Assembly: GCA_001000035.1 (NCBI GenBank)
Contig: LCGX01000051.1
Span: forward strand, 1 to 5,131
Direction of reading: 5' to 3'
DNA: 5,131 nucleotides
From: Candidatus Nomurabacteria bacterium GW2011_GWF2_43_8
GTDB lineage: Bacteria > Patescibacteriota > Minisyncoccia > Phycocordibacterales > UBA9973
Below, piece after piece: positions 1-4,930 of this stretch (positions are counted from its first letter, which is position 1; each line of letters starts with the position of its first letter). Made by a program: the position numbers and the translations under genes. The notes under the pieces were generated by a model. The model worked only from the letters and a program-made list of their open reading frames with translations, ran no database searches and was not told the origin of the DNA.

Positions 1-217
1 CTTGAAATGGTGGAAAAAAATTCATATATAAATGTCCCCACTTGGTTGAATGCGGGGTATTTCTAAAAAGCACTTCCCACCTGGAAACCGAACCCAGTTT
101 ATTGACGACAAACCAAGGATGCGAGGCAAAATTCAAAGGTACGTTTGCAGGACAAGCATAAAGAAAAACTTGGTATTTGTCTTTGTCTATCAACTTTTCT
201 AATTCTTTATTGTTCAT
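1..217 (-). CDS. Unrecognised small protein, N-terminal part (C-terminus beyond left edge)
   Basis: An open frame of 72 codons runs from an ATG at 217-215 leftwards off the window edge, so the C-terminus is missing. I do not recognise the family. The visible part begins MNNKELEKLIDKDKYQVFLY and continues with an aromatic-rich segment that includes HPWFVVNK (residues 33-40) and SVSRWEV (43-49). No signal peptide or membrane segment is apparent, so it is probably cytoplasmic. The start lies only 7 nt (AAAAAAT) after the CCA of the tRNA-Ser at 225-314, with no terminator between and no Shine-Dalgarno. It was probably transcribed with the tRNA and released by tRNA 3' processing. The HPWFVVNK...SRW stretch loosely resembles NHFIAWADRSQVLSW in the protein at 1623-2138, so the two could be distant relatives; this is weak. 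The coding call rests on the uninterrupted frame and protein-like composition. Confidence 0.65.
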   Translation of the reverse strand, partial: MNNKELEKLIDKDKYQVFLYACPANVPLNFASHPWFVVNKLGSVSRWEVLFRNTPHSTKWGHLYMNFFPPFQ

Positions 218-224
218 ATTTTTT

Positions 225-314
<90 letters not shown>

Positions 315-327
315 ATAACTTAGCCAG

Positions 328-336
328 AGTATAGCA
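328..336 (-). promoter_or_regulatory. Extended -10 promoter for tRNA-Ser(ACT)
   Basis: On the minus strand this reads TGCTATACT, an extended -10 (TGn plus TATACT). It ends 13 bp before the mature tRNA 5' end at 314, a normal distance for a short 5' leader removed by RNase P. I see no good -35 hexamer. Confidence 0.5.
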
Positions 337-394
337 GAAAAAATGGAAAAAAAGCAGTAATATGTTAGAGTAATTGAAGTTATTAAGATAAAAA

Positions 395-486
395 GGAGCC
401 GTGTCAGAGTGGTCTAACGTACCTCTTTGCTAAAGAGGTAGGGGCTTCAAAACCCCTCGGCGGTTCGAATCCGCCCGGCTCCGCCA
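395..486 (+). tRNA. tRNA-Ser, anticodon GCT
   Basis: This is a complete class II tRNA. The acceptor stem is GGAGCCG (395-401) with CGGCTCC (476-482), discriminator G483, and encoded CCA 484-486. The anticodon stem is CCTCT (422-426) with AGAGG (434-438), and the loop TTGCTAA places GCT at 429-431. The variable arm is GGGG/CCCC with an 8-nt loop, and the T arm is GGCGG-TTCGAAT-CCGCC. It is the standard serine isoacceptor for AGC and AGT. It is divergent from the tRNA-Ser at 225-314, and both carry the loop TTRCTAA. The upstream promoter is not clear; AT-rich sequence at 381-389 (TATTAAGAT) could hold the -10. No terminator follows: a coding start lies 3 nt past the CCA. Confidence 0.96.
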
Positions 487-489
487 AGT

Positions 490-942
490 ATGAAACAAGA
501 AACGATAGAACATCTCATTAAAAAGTTTCATTTGGAATATTCAATTTCTGGAGCTCTGACAATTGTTTCAATTTATTTTTGGATCACTTTCCTAAATTAT
601 AATTTTTTAAAAATTGTTGGTATCGCAATCAACATTGCGGGTCTTGTTATGTGGTGGTCGGCAAGAATGACACTTGCCGAAAATTGGGATACCGGCTTTG
701 GAAGGCCTAAAATAAGACAACTGGTGACACATAGCATATATTCAAAAATTTGCCACCCAATATATTTGGGAATAATTTTAACTTTAACAGGCTTGGTTCT
801 GATCTATCCAAAAATCTGGTTTTTGATGATTTGTTTATTGGCTATCATTTATTTTTTCTATAGGATGAAAACAGAGAGTAAATACTTATCGGAAAAACTC
901 GGAGAGGAATATCAAAATTACAAGGGAAAAACATGGTTTTAA
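490..942 (+). CDS. Isoprenylcysteine carboxyl methyltransferase-like integral membrane methyltransferase
   Basis: This is a 150-aa protein of the ICMT/phospholipid methyltransferase type, small membrane enzymes that use S-adenosylmethionine. Hydrophobic segments lie at about 20-37, 41-57 and 91-124, the last long enough for two helices. The family signature sits in the C-terminal half: Y84, H89-P90-I-Y92-L-G94 (the HPxYxG core), then E129 and the E139-E140-Y141...Y144 ending. The residue before HP is Cys88, where this family often has Arg. Length is near the short end of the family. Substrate cannot be told from sequence; bacterial members mostly have unknown acceptors. The ATG at 490 lies 3 nt after the tRNA-Ser CCA with no Shine-Dalgarno, so the gene is probably co-transcribed with the tRNA and translated from a near-leaderless mRNA. 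No better downstream start is visible. Confidence 0.85.
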   Translation: MKQETIEHLIKKFHLEYSISGALTIVSIYFWITFLNYNFLKIVGIAINIAGLVMWWSARMTLAENWDTGFGRPKIRQLVTHSIYSKICHPIYLGIILTLTGLVLIYPKIWFLMICLLAIIYFFYRMKTESKYLSEKLGEEYQNYKGKTWF

Positions 943-998
943 TGATGCCCACAAAAACTGGAAGATTATTACCCTAAAGCATCGTTTTCGCCCAAATT

Positions 999-1007
999 TG
1001 CTATAAT
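999..1007 (+). promoter_or_regulatory. Extended -10 promoter giving a leaderless Nudix mRNA
   Basis: The sequence TGCTATAAT is a perfect extended -10. It is followed by exactly 6 bp (TATTGT) and then the ATG at 1014. Normal start-site spacing puts the first transcribed base at or beside the A of that ATG. There is no Shine-Dalgarno and no convincing -35. Confidence 0.72.
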
Positions 1008-1013
1008 TATTGT

Positions 1014-1604
1014 ATGGGTATAAAGCGTCCGGAGTCCAAGCAGCCGATTCCCAAAAACGCCAAAAAAGTGTTTAAGGGCGTGATTTTTGACGTTTACCAA
1101 TGGGAACAGGAGATGTTTGACGGCACCAAGGTGGTTTTTGAGAAGGCAAAACGTATTTTAGATAATGTCACGATTTTTGCTGTGTTGCCGGACGGAAAAA
1201 TTCTTTTAACCGAACAAGAACAGCCGGGCAAGGCGCCATTTATCGGCGGTACCGGCGGACGAATAGATGAGGGAGAAGATGCGTTGACCGCGGCTCGGCG
1301 AGAACTTTTGGAAGAAAGCGGCTATATCGCAGAAGAATTTACTTTATGGTTTGCCCAAAATTCACTTCCTAAAGTTGATTGGGCGGTTTATGTTTTTATC
1401 GCTAAGGGTTTGAAAAAAGTTTCTAATTTAAATTTGGACGCGGGAGAAAAAGTAAAATTATTGCCTGTTACCCTGGATGAGTTTATAGATATGCCAAATC
1501 ACAAAGATATATATTTTGCCGAACAAGACGTTGTTTTTAAATTATTGGAAGCCAAATACGATCCACGGAAAAGAAAAGAACTGGAAGAGCTGTTTAAGCC
1601 TTAA
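1014..1604 (+). CDS. Nudix hydrolase, ADP-ribose pyrophosphatase-like
   Basis: This 196-aa protein contains a perfect Nudix box, GX5EX7REUXEEXGU, at residues 82-104: G82, E88, R96-E97, E100-E101, G103. These residues bind the metal ions that cleave a diphosphate in a nucleoside diphosphate linked to another group. Upstream, residues 20-30 and 38-70 look like the beta strands that precede the box in ADP-ribose pyrophosphatase-type members (VFKGVIFDVYQW, then a strand pair ending in EQEQPG). ADP-ribose or a nucleotide sugar is therefore a reasonable substrate guess, not proven. The protein is cytoplasmic, with no signal peptide. The start at 1014 is fixed by the -10 just upstream. The gene is followed 18 bp later by the ATG at 1623, which has its own promoter, so the two need not form an operon. 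Confidence 0.92.
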   Translation: MGIKRPESKQPIPKNAKKVFKGVIFDVYQWEQEMFDGTKVVFEKAKRILDNVTIFAVLPDGKILLTEQEQPGKAPFIGGTGGRIDEGEDALTAARRELLEESGYIAEEFTLWFAQNSLPKVDWAVYVFIAKGLKKVSNLNLDAGEKVKLLPVTLDEFIDMPNHKDIYFAEQDVVFKLLEAKYDPRKRKELEELFKP

Positions 1605-1607
1605 TTG

Positions 1608-1616
1608 TGCTATCAT
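1608..1616 (+). promoter_or_regulatory. Extended -10 promoter giving a leaderless mRNA for the gene at 1623
   Basis: TGCTATCAT (one mismatch to the TATAAT consensus) ends 6 bp before the ATG at 1623, the same geometry as the promoters before 1014 and 3345. It fits entirely within the 18 bp between the Nudix stop codon and the ATG. This favours ATG 1623 over the in-frame TTG at 1605, which would lie upstream of the predicted transcript start. Confidence 0.6.
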
Positions 1617-1622
1617 ATTTTT

Positions 1623-2138
1623 ATGACCCCCTTGGATAAAATAAAACAAAAAATCTGGCGCCTTTTATATAATTCGTTTCCGACTTTTCAAAAGGTATTT
1701 TTAAAGTGGCATCTTATTTTTCACGACAAAGGAAGGCAAAGATATCATATTGGCTGGCTCGCTCCCGGCAAAACTCTGGAAGGTCTGAAGAGACATTTGC
1801 ACGACAAATGGGGCTTTGGCAACCACTTCATCGCTTGGGCTGACCGGTCACAAGTTTTGAGCTGGAGAAAATTGGCGAATTTCCGGGACCAGTACCATCT
1901 GCGGGTTTTTTCCGACGGCGAAATCCGCGGGCATTTTGAATTTACTCCGGAAGCGCATCCAATTGAGCACTTGGAAGAAAAAGGAGAAAGAGAAGCCAAT
2001 GCTGACTTTCTGAAATTTCTCGGGGATTTTGTGGCTCAGAAAAAACATATCTCGCATTTGGAAATAGATCCAGACGCATATAATCCCGATTCGGAAATTT
2101 CCTTCGAGCAACGGTCTACGAAGGTTAAACCTTCTTAG
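1623..2138 (+). CDS. Unrecognised 171-aa cytoplasmic protein
   Basis: I do not recognise this family. The protein starts MTPLDKIKQKIWRLLYNSF, an amphipathic basic stretch. It continues with a region rich in aromatic residues and histidine at about 28-110: RYHIGWLAPGKT, KWGFGNHFIAWADRS, LSWRKLANF, YHLRVFSDGEIRGHFEF. It ends in a charged helical tail (about 115-135) and a low-complexity C-terminus. There is no signal peptide or clear membrane span. The YHLRVFSDGEIRGHFEFTP section looks like paired beta strands with a turn at DGE. No catalytic motif is evident to me. I chose ATG 1623 because the -10 TATCAT ends 6 bp before it; a longer frame from TTG 1605 adds six residues. The stop codon lies in a hairpin and one base from the end of the convergent ATP-grasp gene. 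It may be distantly related to the fragment at 1-217. Confidence 0.8.
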   Translation: MTPLDKIKQKIWRLLYNSFPTFQKVFLKWHLIFHDKGRQRYHIGWLAPGKTLEGLKRHLHDKWGFGNHFIAWADRSQVLSWRKLANFRDQYHLRVFSDGEIRGHFEFTPEAHPIEHLEEKGEREANADFLKFLGDFVAQKKHISHLEIDPDAYNPDSEISFEQRSTKVKPS

Positions 2139-2152
2139 ATTATTTCTTTTTT
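2116..2152 (+). terminator. Hairpin plus T-rich tract over the stop codon, between convergent genes
   Basis: The stem GAAGG-ttaaa-CCTTC (2120-2134) can extend through one mismatch to CTA/TAG (2116-2118 with 2136-2138), so it includes the stop codon of the gene at 1623. It is followed by ATTATTTCTTTTTT (2139-2152). This is a plausible intrinsic terminator for plus-strand transcripts, though the stem is modest. On the minus strand the hairpin is not followed by T residues. Confidence 0.5.
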
Positions 2153-3345
2153 GATTCCGGCAGAACAAGATCCCAAAGCTTGCCTGCGATATTGTTCGGC
2201 CTTCCGAAAAGAGGATAGTGGTGCAGATCGATAAAGGGCAGAGAATTGCACTCGATGATTCCGCAGTGCTGTTCCCCGCCTGCGCGGGCAGGTTCCTTCC
2301 AGGATTTGGTAATATCTTCGATGATGAAATCCGCTCCCACCAGCGGGTCGTCCAAGAATCTTCCAACATGTTCCAGCATTTCTCTGTTGTCGGGGTGCAC
2401 GATATCGGTGACTTCTGTTGTCGTTCCGCCAATGCCGCGGCTGGTTTTCTGGGAGAAAGTGACGATTCTGCCTTTCGCCGGTATATCTTTCATGGTAATA
2501 CCCTCGCGCGCGAGTTCAGCTTCCGCGTCCGGGTCGATAACAATTTTATGGAATATCGGTCCCTTTCTTTCCGGCCGTTCGTTTTCTTCGTCAAAAAGTT
2601 CTTGCAGGGTGCGCACGCCGTCGCCCACGACTTCCGGCTGGTCGCGCCGAACTATGCCGACCAATTTCCCGCCGATTAAAGTTCCCCGAAAAAGATAGCC
2701 CCGCAATTCCTCCTCAATTACCACTAATGGGGAAAGTTTTTTCGCTTTACGGAAACCGTATACTAGTTTTTCTGGCGTATCTATGTGAATGAGAGTGTGC
2801 CGGCTCCGCGAACCCAGATTCGGCTTGGTGATTACCGGCTTTTCCAGGGCGTTGAAAATTTTCAGGGCCTTTCTTTTAGTAAAAGCCACTCCGCCTTTGG
2901 CCACCGGCAAGCCCTCTTTCAGAAATTTTTCTTTCATAATTCCTTTATTGTCCATCCATTTCAATGCGGCGGATTCTTCTACGCCCGGACGAGGCAAGCC
3001 GTCAAAAATTATCGTTTTGCCTTTATATTCGGCAATAAAAGCGTCCCGCACCGGACCCAGATGAAATTCGCGCATTTTTATTCCGCGTTGCTTGGCTTCT
3101 TCCCAGAAGCATTTGGTCCGCCAGGTATCCTTGTCGTCGGGCTGGTCGGAAAAATATCCTAGTTTTAAAAAAGCCATTGTTTTGAAAAAGGGGACGGTTA
3201 TTTTGTTGGATATTTTTTCCGCCGTGTTTTTGAAGAGGAGCTCCATCAGGTCGAAAAACGGTTGGTCCAGCCACCCTAAGACCACGGATAGGTAAGCGAT
3301 GACATGTATTTCCTGCGCCGGCTCGCAATCTTTGCAATGTCTCAT
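2140..3345 (-). CDS. ATP-grasp protein, cyanophycin synthetase-like ligase domain
   Basis: This 401-aa protein has an ATP-grasp fold resembling the central domain of cyanophycin synthetase, a family that joins a carboxylate to an amine through an acyl-phosphate. Residues 1-130 form a lineage-type N-terminal part with CKDC at 4-7. The nucleotide-binding region includes KPVITKPNLGSRSRH (169-183) and VVIEEELRGYLFRG (208-221). The family block GGKLVGIVRRDQPEVVGDGV spans 225-244. The metal-binding end includes D339-F-I-I-E343 and E365-x-N367. There is no Mur-ligase domain, so it is not a full cyanophycin synthetase; substrate is unknown. Residues 352-357 (PARAGG) come from an 18-bp palindrome that looks inserted. 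The ATG at 3345 follows a perfect extended -10 by 6 bp, so the mRNA is predicted to be leaderless. The stop lies one base from the convergent gene at 1623. Confidence 0.87.
   Translation of the reverse strand: MRHCKDCEPAQEIHVIAYLSVVLGWLDQPFFDLMELLFKNTAEKISNKITVPFFKTMAFLKLGYFSDQPDDKDTWRTKCFWEEAKQRGIKMREFHLGPVRDAFIAEYKGKTIIFDGLPRPGVEESAALKWMDNKGIMKEKFLKEGLPVAKGGVAFTKRKALKIFNALEKPVITKPNLGSRSRHTLIHIDTPEKLVYGFRKAKKLSPLVVIEEELRGYLFRGTLIGGKLVGIVRRDQPEVVGDGVRTLQELFDEENERPERKGPIFHKIVIDPDAEAELAREGITMKDIPAKGRIVTFSQKTSRGIGGTTTEVTDIVHPDNREMLEHVGRFLDDPLVGADFIIEDITKSWKEPARAGGEQHCGIIECNSLPFIDLHHYPLFGRPNNIAGKLWDLVLPESKKK
2275..2292. repeat. 18-bp GC-rich palindromic element inside the ATP-grasp gene
   Basis: On the coding (minus) strand this is CCTGCCCGCGCAGGCGGG. 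It folds as CCTGCC/GGCGGG with one T-G pair. It encodes PARAGG (residues 352-357) and is flanked on both sides by the same codon, GAA. Removing it with one GAA would join SWK directly to EQHCGIIECNSLPF, a smoother ATP-grasp C-terminus. It resembles a small in-frame palindromic insertion. That it is dispersed in the genome is my inference. Confidence 0.5.
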
Positions 3346-3351
3346 GATTCT

Positions 3352-3360
3352 ATTATAACA
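3352..3360 (-). promoter_or_regulatory. Extended -10 promoter giving a leaderless ATP-grasp mRNA
   Basis: The minus strand reads TGTTATAAT, a perfect extended -10, followed by 6 bp (AGAATC) and the ATG at 3345. Predicted transcription starts at or next to that ATG. The promoter lies 5 bp from the edge of the inverted repeat at 3366-3440, so the region upstream of the -10 runs into the hairpin sequence. Confidence 0.72.
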
Positions 3361-3365
3361 GCTTC

Positions 3366-3440
3366 GCGGGAAAATGCTTTTGTTCAGTCGCTCGGTACCT
3401 CGCTTCGCTCAGCCACTCCTTCACAAAAACATTTTTCCGC
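3366..3440. repeat. 75-bp imperfect inverted repeat filling the intergenic gap
   Basis: The left arm GCGGGAAAATGCTTTTGT (3366-3383) pairs with the right arm ACAAAAACATTTTTCCGC (3423-3440) over 18 positions, with one mismatch and one G-T pair. An inner stem AGTCGCT (3386-3392) with AGCCACT (3411-3417) has one mismatch. The 18-base loop at 3393-3410 contains GGTACC. It starts 4 bp past the ComF stop. No T tract follows on either strand, so a dispersed palindromic element is as likely as a terminator; it might still slow transcription leaving the ComF gene. Confidence 0.6.
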
Positions 3441-3444
3441 TCCG

Positions 3445-4110
3445 CTAATGTGCGATAGTAAAAGCGATTATTTTTCGCGCGCCGGCTTGTTTTAGAACTT
3501 TTTTTGCCTCGGAGAGCGTCGCCCCGGTGGTGAGGATATCGTCGATCAGAATTATGTTCCTGTTTTTTATCAGTTCGCCGTTTTTTACTGCGAATGAGCC
3601 GATTATGTTTTTTAACCTCTGCCGGCGGTCCTTGATACGCGCCTGATGCTCGGTTTCTTTCGGCTTGATCAGAACGCCGCTTTCCAGTTTTAAATTAAAT
3701 TTTTTTTCTTGATTTAGATCTACGCTATAACGTAGATTGTTGATTTTTACGAGTTCCCGGCAGATCAATTCCGCCTGATTAAATCGGCGCTCCCTGCGTC
3801 TTTTGGGCGAGAGGGGGATGGGGATTAAAACCGGCTCGGTAAAATTTTCCATTATGCTTAGTTCCGAAAGTTCCTCCAAAATTTTTTCATAAATGATTTC
3901 CGCGAACACATTCGCCAATCTTTTTTTACCTTTGTATTTGAGGAGCCATAATGATTTTTTGATACCGGGATGGCGGTAGTCATACAAGGGAAAAATCCAT
4001 TCAGCGCTCTCGCGCAGGGCCGCCGGTGTTTCCCTGAGACATGAGAGGCACAAATCAACCCCGGTTTTACCGCATAGTATGCATTTAACGGGGAAAACTA
4101 AAAAGCGCAT
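3445..4110 (-). CDS. comF: ComF-family phosphoribosyltransferase-like protein
   Basis: This 221-aa protein has the ComF layout. An N-terminal zinc-ribbon is formed by C10, C13, C21 and C24. A basic segment RRRERRFNQAE (about 104-114) corresponds to the family's RGFNQ region. KETEHQARIKDRRQR (about 151-165) follows, and the phosphoribosyl-pyrophosphate loop LIDDILTTGAT lies at 188-198. ComF proteins are needed for natural DNA uptake in several bacteria and act in the cytoplasm, although the enzymatic reaction is not settled. Length is normal. I chose the ATG at 4110 because the homology starts near there and the longer frame (ATG 4149 or 4140) would run through the shared promoter region. No Shine-Dalgarno is visible. 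It diverges from the PilM-like frame at 4149, fitting a competence and pilus neighbourhood. The inverted repeat begins 4 bp after its stop codon. Confidence 0.88.
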   Translation of the reverse strand: MRFLVFPVKCILCGKTGVDLCLSCLRETPAALRESAEWIFPLYDYRHPGIKKSLWLLKYKGKKRLANVFAEIIYEKILEELSELSIMENFTEPVLIPIPLSPKRRRERRFNQAELICRELVKINNLRYSVDLNQEKKFNLKLESGVLIKPKETEHQARIKDRRQRLKNIIGSFAVKNGELIKNRNIILIDDILTTGATLSEAKKVLKQAGARKIIAFTIAH

Positions 4111-4113
4111 ATA

Positions 4114-4122
4114 TGTTATACT
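4114..4122 (+). promoter_or_regulatory. Extended -10 promoter for the PilM-like frame
   Basis: TGTTATACT is an extended -10 with one mismatch. It would start transcription near 4129, about 20 nt before the ATG at 4149, so this gene would have a short leader without a Shine-Dalgarno rather than none. On the opposite strand the same bases give TATAAC only 4 bp before the ComF ATG, too close to be its standard -10. Confidence 0.5.
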
Positions 4123-4130
4123 TAAGGGGT

Positions 4131-4139
4131 ATTTTAGCA
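4131..4139 (-). promoter_or_regulatory. Possible extended -10 promoter for the ComF gene
   Basis: The minus strand reads TGCTAAAAT, an extended -10 with one mismatch, 20 bp before the ComF ATG at 4110. Transcripts would start near 4124 with a leader of about 14 nt. If used, it overlaps and faces away from the PilM promoter at 4114-4122. Confidence 0.35.
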
Positions 4140-4148
4140 TGGATTCCA

Positions 4149-4886
4149 ATGAATGATTTATTAAAAAATCTTTTTTCAGTTTTTGGAAAATTTGGAGCCG
4201 GCAATGAAGACAGTGTTGTTGGCATCGACATCGGTTCTTCGGCGATCAAAGTGGTCGAAATCAAAAAAAAAGGAGGCAAGGCGGTTTTGGAAACCTACGG
4301 AGCGATAGCGCTCGGCCCTTACGCCGATCTCGAACCCGGGCGGGTCACCAATCTTCCGGTTGAACAGGTCGTGCTGGCCTTGCGGGAAGTCCTCAAACAG
4401 TCCGATGTGATGAGCAAGACCCTTGCCCTTTCCTTCCGCTTCAGGCTCGACTACCGCCGCGGAGAAGACTTCCCCCTGCTGACGCTTGGCGGCATGCTCA
4501 CCTACGGCTCCGGACAATGGAAGGATACGGTTCTCGAGGAAATTCTGCCGGTGACTTTCCCCGATGCCTTTGATCTGAAATGGGAGAAGAAGGGTGCGGC
4601 TCCAGAGGCAAAGGGAAAACATCCGGTAACCGAAAACGTGAGCTGGCCGCAGGATGCCCGCTTCTTCTGGATTCACGAATCCGCCCCGAAAAGCGGAAGC
4701 ACAGTGCTCATGGAGGCCGGCAGTCGGCCGATGGTGGTACTGAGAACCTGCGGCGAAGGCCGCGTCGCTACGATTCTCACAACCTGCCACGGCGAGCCGG
4801 TGCAGGGACAGACCGAGGCCTGGCAAAGCGAGGCCTGGACGAAGCTGCTCGCGCAGACCATGCGCTGGTTGAAGAGGGGGAAATAA
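4149..4886 (+). CDS. Hybrid frame: PilM N-terminus joined to a glutamine-amidotransferase-like C-terminus
   Basis: This frame encodes 245 aa in two unrelated parts. Residues 1 to about 95 match the start of PilM, the actin-like cytoplasmic ATPase of type IV pilus assembly. They include the phosphate-1 loop VGIDIGSSAIKVVEI (24-38), then LETYGAIALGPY and an REVLKQSDV helix. True PilM is about 350 aa, and the remaining actin-like subdomains are missing. From about residue 98 the sequence instead resembles the end of a large amidotransferase-like (ThuA or PF07090 type) domain: LLTLGGMLTYGSGQWKD, HPVTENVSW, GEGRVATILTTCHGEP and a closing LLAQTMRWLKRG. Codons become much richer in GC at the change. 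I infer an artificial or recombined junction near 4420-4445, so neither half is likely a working protein as shown. ATG 4149 is preferred over ATG 4113, which would lie inside the -10. Confidence 0.7.
   Translation: MNDLLKNLFSVFGKFGAGNEDSVVGIDIGSSAIKVVEIKKKGGKAVLETYGAIALGPYADLEPGRVTNLPVEQVVLALREVLKQSDVMSKTLALSFRFRLDYRRGEDFPLLTLGGMLTYGSGQWKDTVLEEILPVTFPDAFDLKWEKKGAAPEAKGKHPVTENVSWPQDARFFWIHESAPKSGSTVLMEAGSRPMVVLRTCGEGRVATILTTCHGEPVQGQTEAWQSEAWTKLLAQTMRWLKRGK
4419..4446. other. Probable chimeric junction between two genomes
   Basis: Within this short stretch the protein changes from PilM-like (ending SKTLALS, where PilM normally continues with an IP-type strand) to an unrelated amidotransferase-like segment (DYRRGEDFPLLTLGGML). 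Base composition rises at the same place: by hand count 4201-4260 has 29 of 60 G+C and 4741-4800 has 40 of 60. To the right a GGAGG ribosome binding site appears, unlike any gene on the left. The exact break cannot be fixed by eye. Confidence 0.65.
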
Positions 4887-4918
4887 TCATGAACAAAATC
4901 ATAATTCCTGAAACAAAT

Positions 4919-4923
4919 GGAGG
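4919..4923 (+). promoter_or_regulatory. Shine-Dalgarno sequence GGAGG deciding the start at 4931
   Basis: GGAGG lies 7 nt before ATG 4931, an ideal distance, and the ATG opens directly into a signal peptide. It is the strongest Shine-Dalgarno in the window, and genes left of 4420 have none. This favours ATG 4931 over the in-frame ATG at 4889. Confidence 0.7.
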
Positions 4924-4930
4924 ATTGGTT

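Noticed and set aside
943..985. Possible terminator after the methyltransferase gene, GATGC paired with GCATC
   Set aside because: The stem is only 5 bp with a loop of about 30 bases, too weak to support.
1605..1622. TTG at 1605 as the start of the 171-aa protein
   Set aside because: It would lie upstream of the predicted transcript start set by TATCAT at 1611-1616; ATG 1623 fits the geometry of two other genes.
1848..2432. Long minus-strand open frame of 194 codons across the end of the gene at 1623 and the start of the convergent gene
   Set aside because: It crosses two well-supported genes, has no start signal or recognisable domain, and its protein has the Ser/Pro/Arg-rich look of a shadow frame.
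2218..2698. Two plus-strand frames of about 150 codons inside the ATP-grasp gene
   Set aside because: They lie antisense to clear ATP-grasp motifs and contain no known motif, promoter or ribosome binding site.
4113..4148. ATG 4113 as the start of the PilM-like frame
   Set aside because: It precedes the extended -10 at 4114-4122, so the predicted transcript would not contain it, and the twelve extra residues do not look like PilM.
4176..4826. Minus-strand frame of 216 codons opposite the hybrid PilM frame
   Set aside because: The opposite strand carries recognisable PilM and amidotransferase-like motifs, while this frame shows none; it arises from the GC-rich codon pattern.
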